From NCBI RefSeq assembly GCF_000379525.1, contig NZ_KB902514.1, positions 7,758 to 48,696 of the forward strand: 40,939 nucleotides of DNA, written 5' to 3'. The notes below the pieces were generated by a model. The model had not been told where the DNA came from. It was given only the letters and a program-made list of their open reading frames with translations, and ran no database searches. Below, one piece after another: positions 40,917-40,939 of the stretch. Each line of letters opens with the position of its first letter. Position 1 is the first letter of the stretch. This DNA is from Lamprocystis purpurea DSM 4197 (GTDB taxonomy: Bacteria; Pseudomonadota; Gammaproteobacteria; Chromatiales; Chromatiaceae). The position numbers and the translations under genes were made by a program.

Positions 40917-40939
40917 GACGTGACCTGCCGGAATCGTGT

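Overview
The window is GC-rich chromosomal DNA from a gammaproteobacterium. The gene set (opgG-opgH, ubiK-yifB-yheS, glnK-amtB with a TorF-type porin, fmdB-aspS-nudB, purK-purE) and the many dispersed palindromic repeats suggest the order Chromatiales (purple sulfur bacteria and relatives). That placement is an inference: no rRNA, photosynthesis or sulfur-oxidation gene lies in the window. No tRNA, rRNA, CRISPR array, prophage or intact insertion sequence was recognised.

Layout. 1-3858: an alpha/beta hydrolase (minus) diverges from a zinc-ribbon AAA+ ATPase, which is followed by an MFS transporter. 4359-4896: a visibly AT-richer DUF433/DUF5615 toxin-antitoxin-like pair. 5225-7850: alpha/beta hydrolase, purK and purE, apparently one operon for the AIR to CAIR step of purine synthesis. 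8382-12606 (minus): opgG, an unrecognised 185-residue protein, and opgH, overlapping end to start, for osmoregulated periplasmic glucan synthesis. 13062-15875: a PAS/PAS/GAF-like/PAS/GGDEF/EAL cyclic-di-GMP protein. 16584-19091 (minus): glycogen phosphorylase. 19298-23582 (minus): ubiK, yifB/comM, yheS-type ABC-F ATPase and a DUF2939 protein. 23937-26548: TorF-type porin, glnK and amtB behind a near-consensus sigma-54 promoter, an ammonium acquisition operon under nitrogen control, closed by a strong terminator. 27003-28190: a secreted trypsin-fold protease. 28253-30851 (minus): a KefF-like flavoprotein and a KefB/C-type K+/H+ antiporter. 31193-31840: a DUF971-MoaD-like fusion whose stop codon shares a CTAG with the converging sulfotransferase. 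32851-35946 (minus): fmdB, aspS and nudB, with a nested inverted-repeat element between fmdB and aspS. 36102-37634: an SDR oxidoreductase and a DUF1415 protein. 38053-40724: a cysteine-rich winged-helix-like ferredoxin and a compact hybrid cluster protein (Hcp), with a perfect TTGAC-N4-GTCAA dyad upstream of hcp placed as a class II CRP/FNR-type activator site. This pair looks like a nitrosative or nitrogen-oxide stress module.

Intergenic DNA is unusually repeat-rich. At least five families of short palindromic or inverted-repeat modules occur: a ~140-bp element with 25-bp arms (2 copies), a 29-bp perfect palindrome with conserved flanks (3 copies), 85-bp elements with 11-bp TAAACCGCG(C/T)C termini (2 complete copies plus partial ones), GTCGTT-rich inverted-repeat elements (2), and nested elements built on GTAGGGTGGA(C/T)AAG and GGCCTTGATCA arms. 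Modules recur in different combinations, which suggests non-autonomous mobile or REP/MITE-like sequences.

The points most worth a second look are the ferredoxin-Hcp locus and its predicted regulatory site, the DUF971-MoaD fusion lacking the Gly-Gly tail, the opgG-X-opgH middle gene, the stand-alone zinc-ribbon AAA+ ATPase, and the modular repeats.
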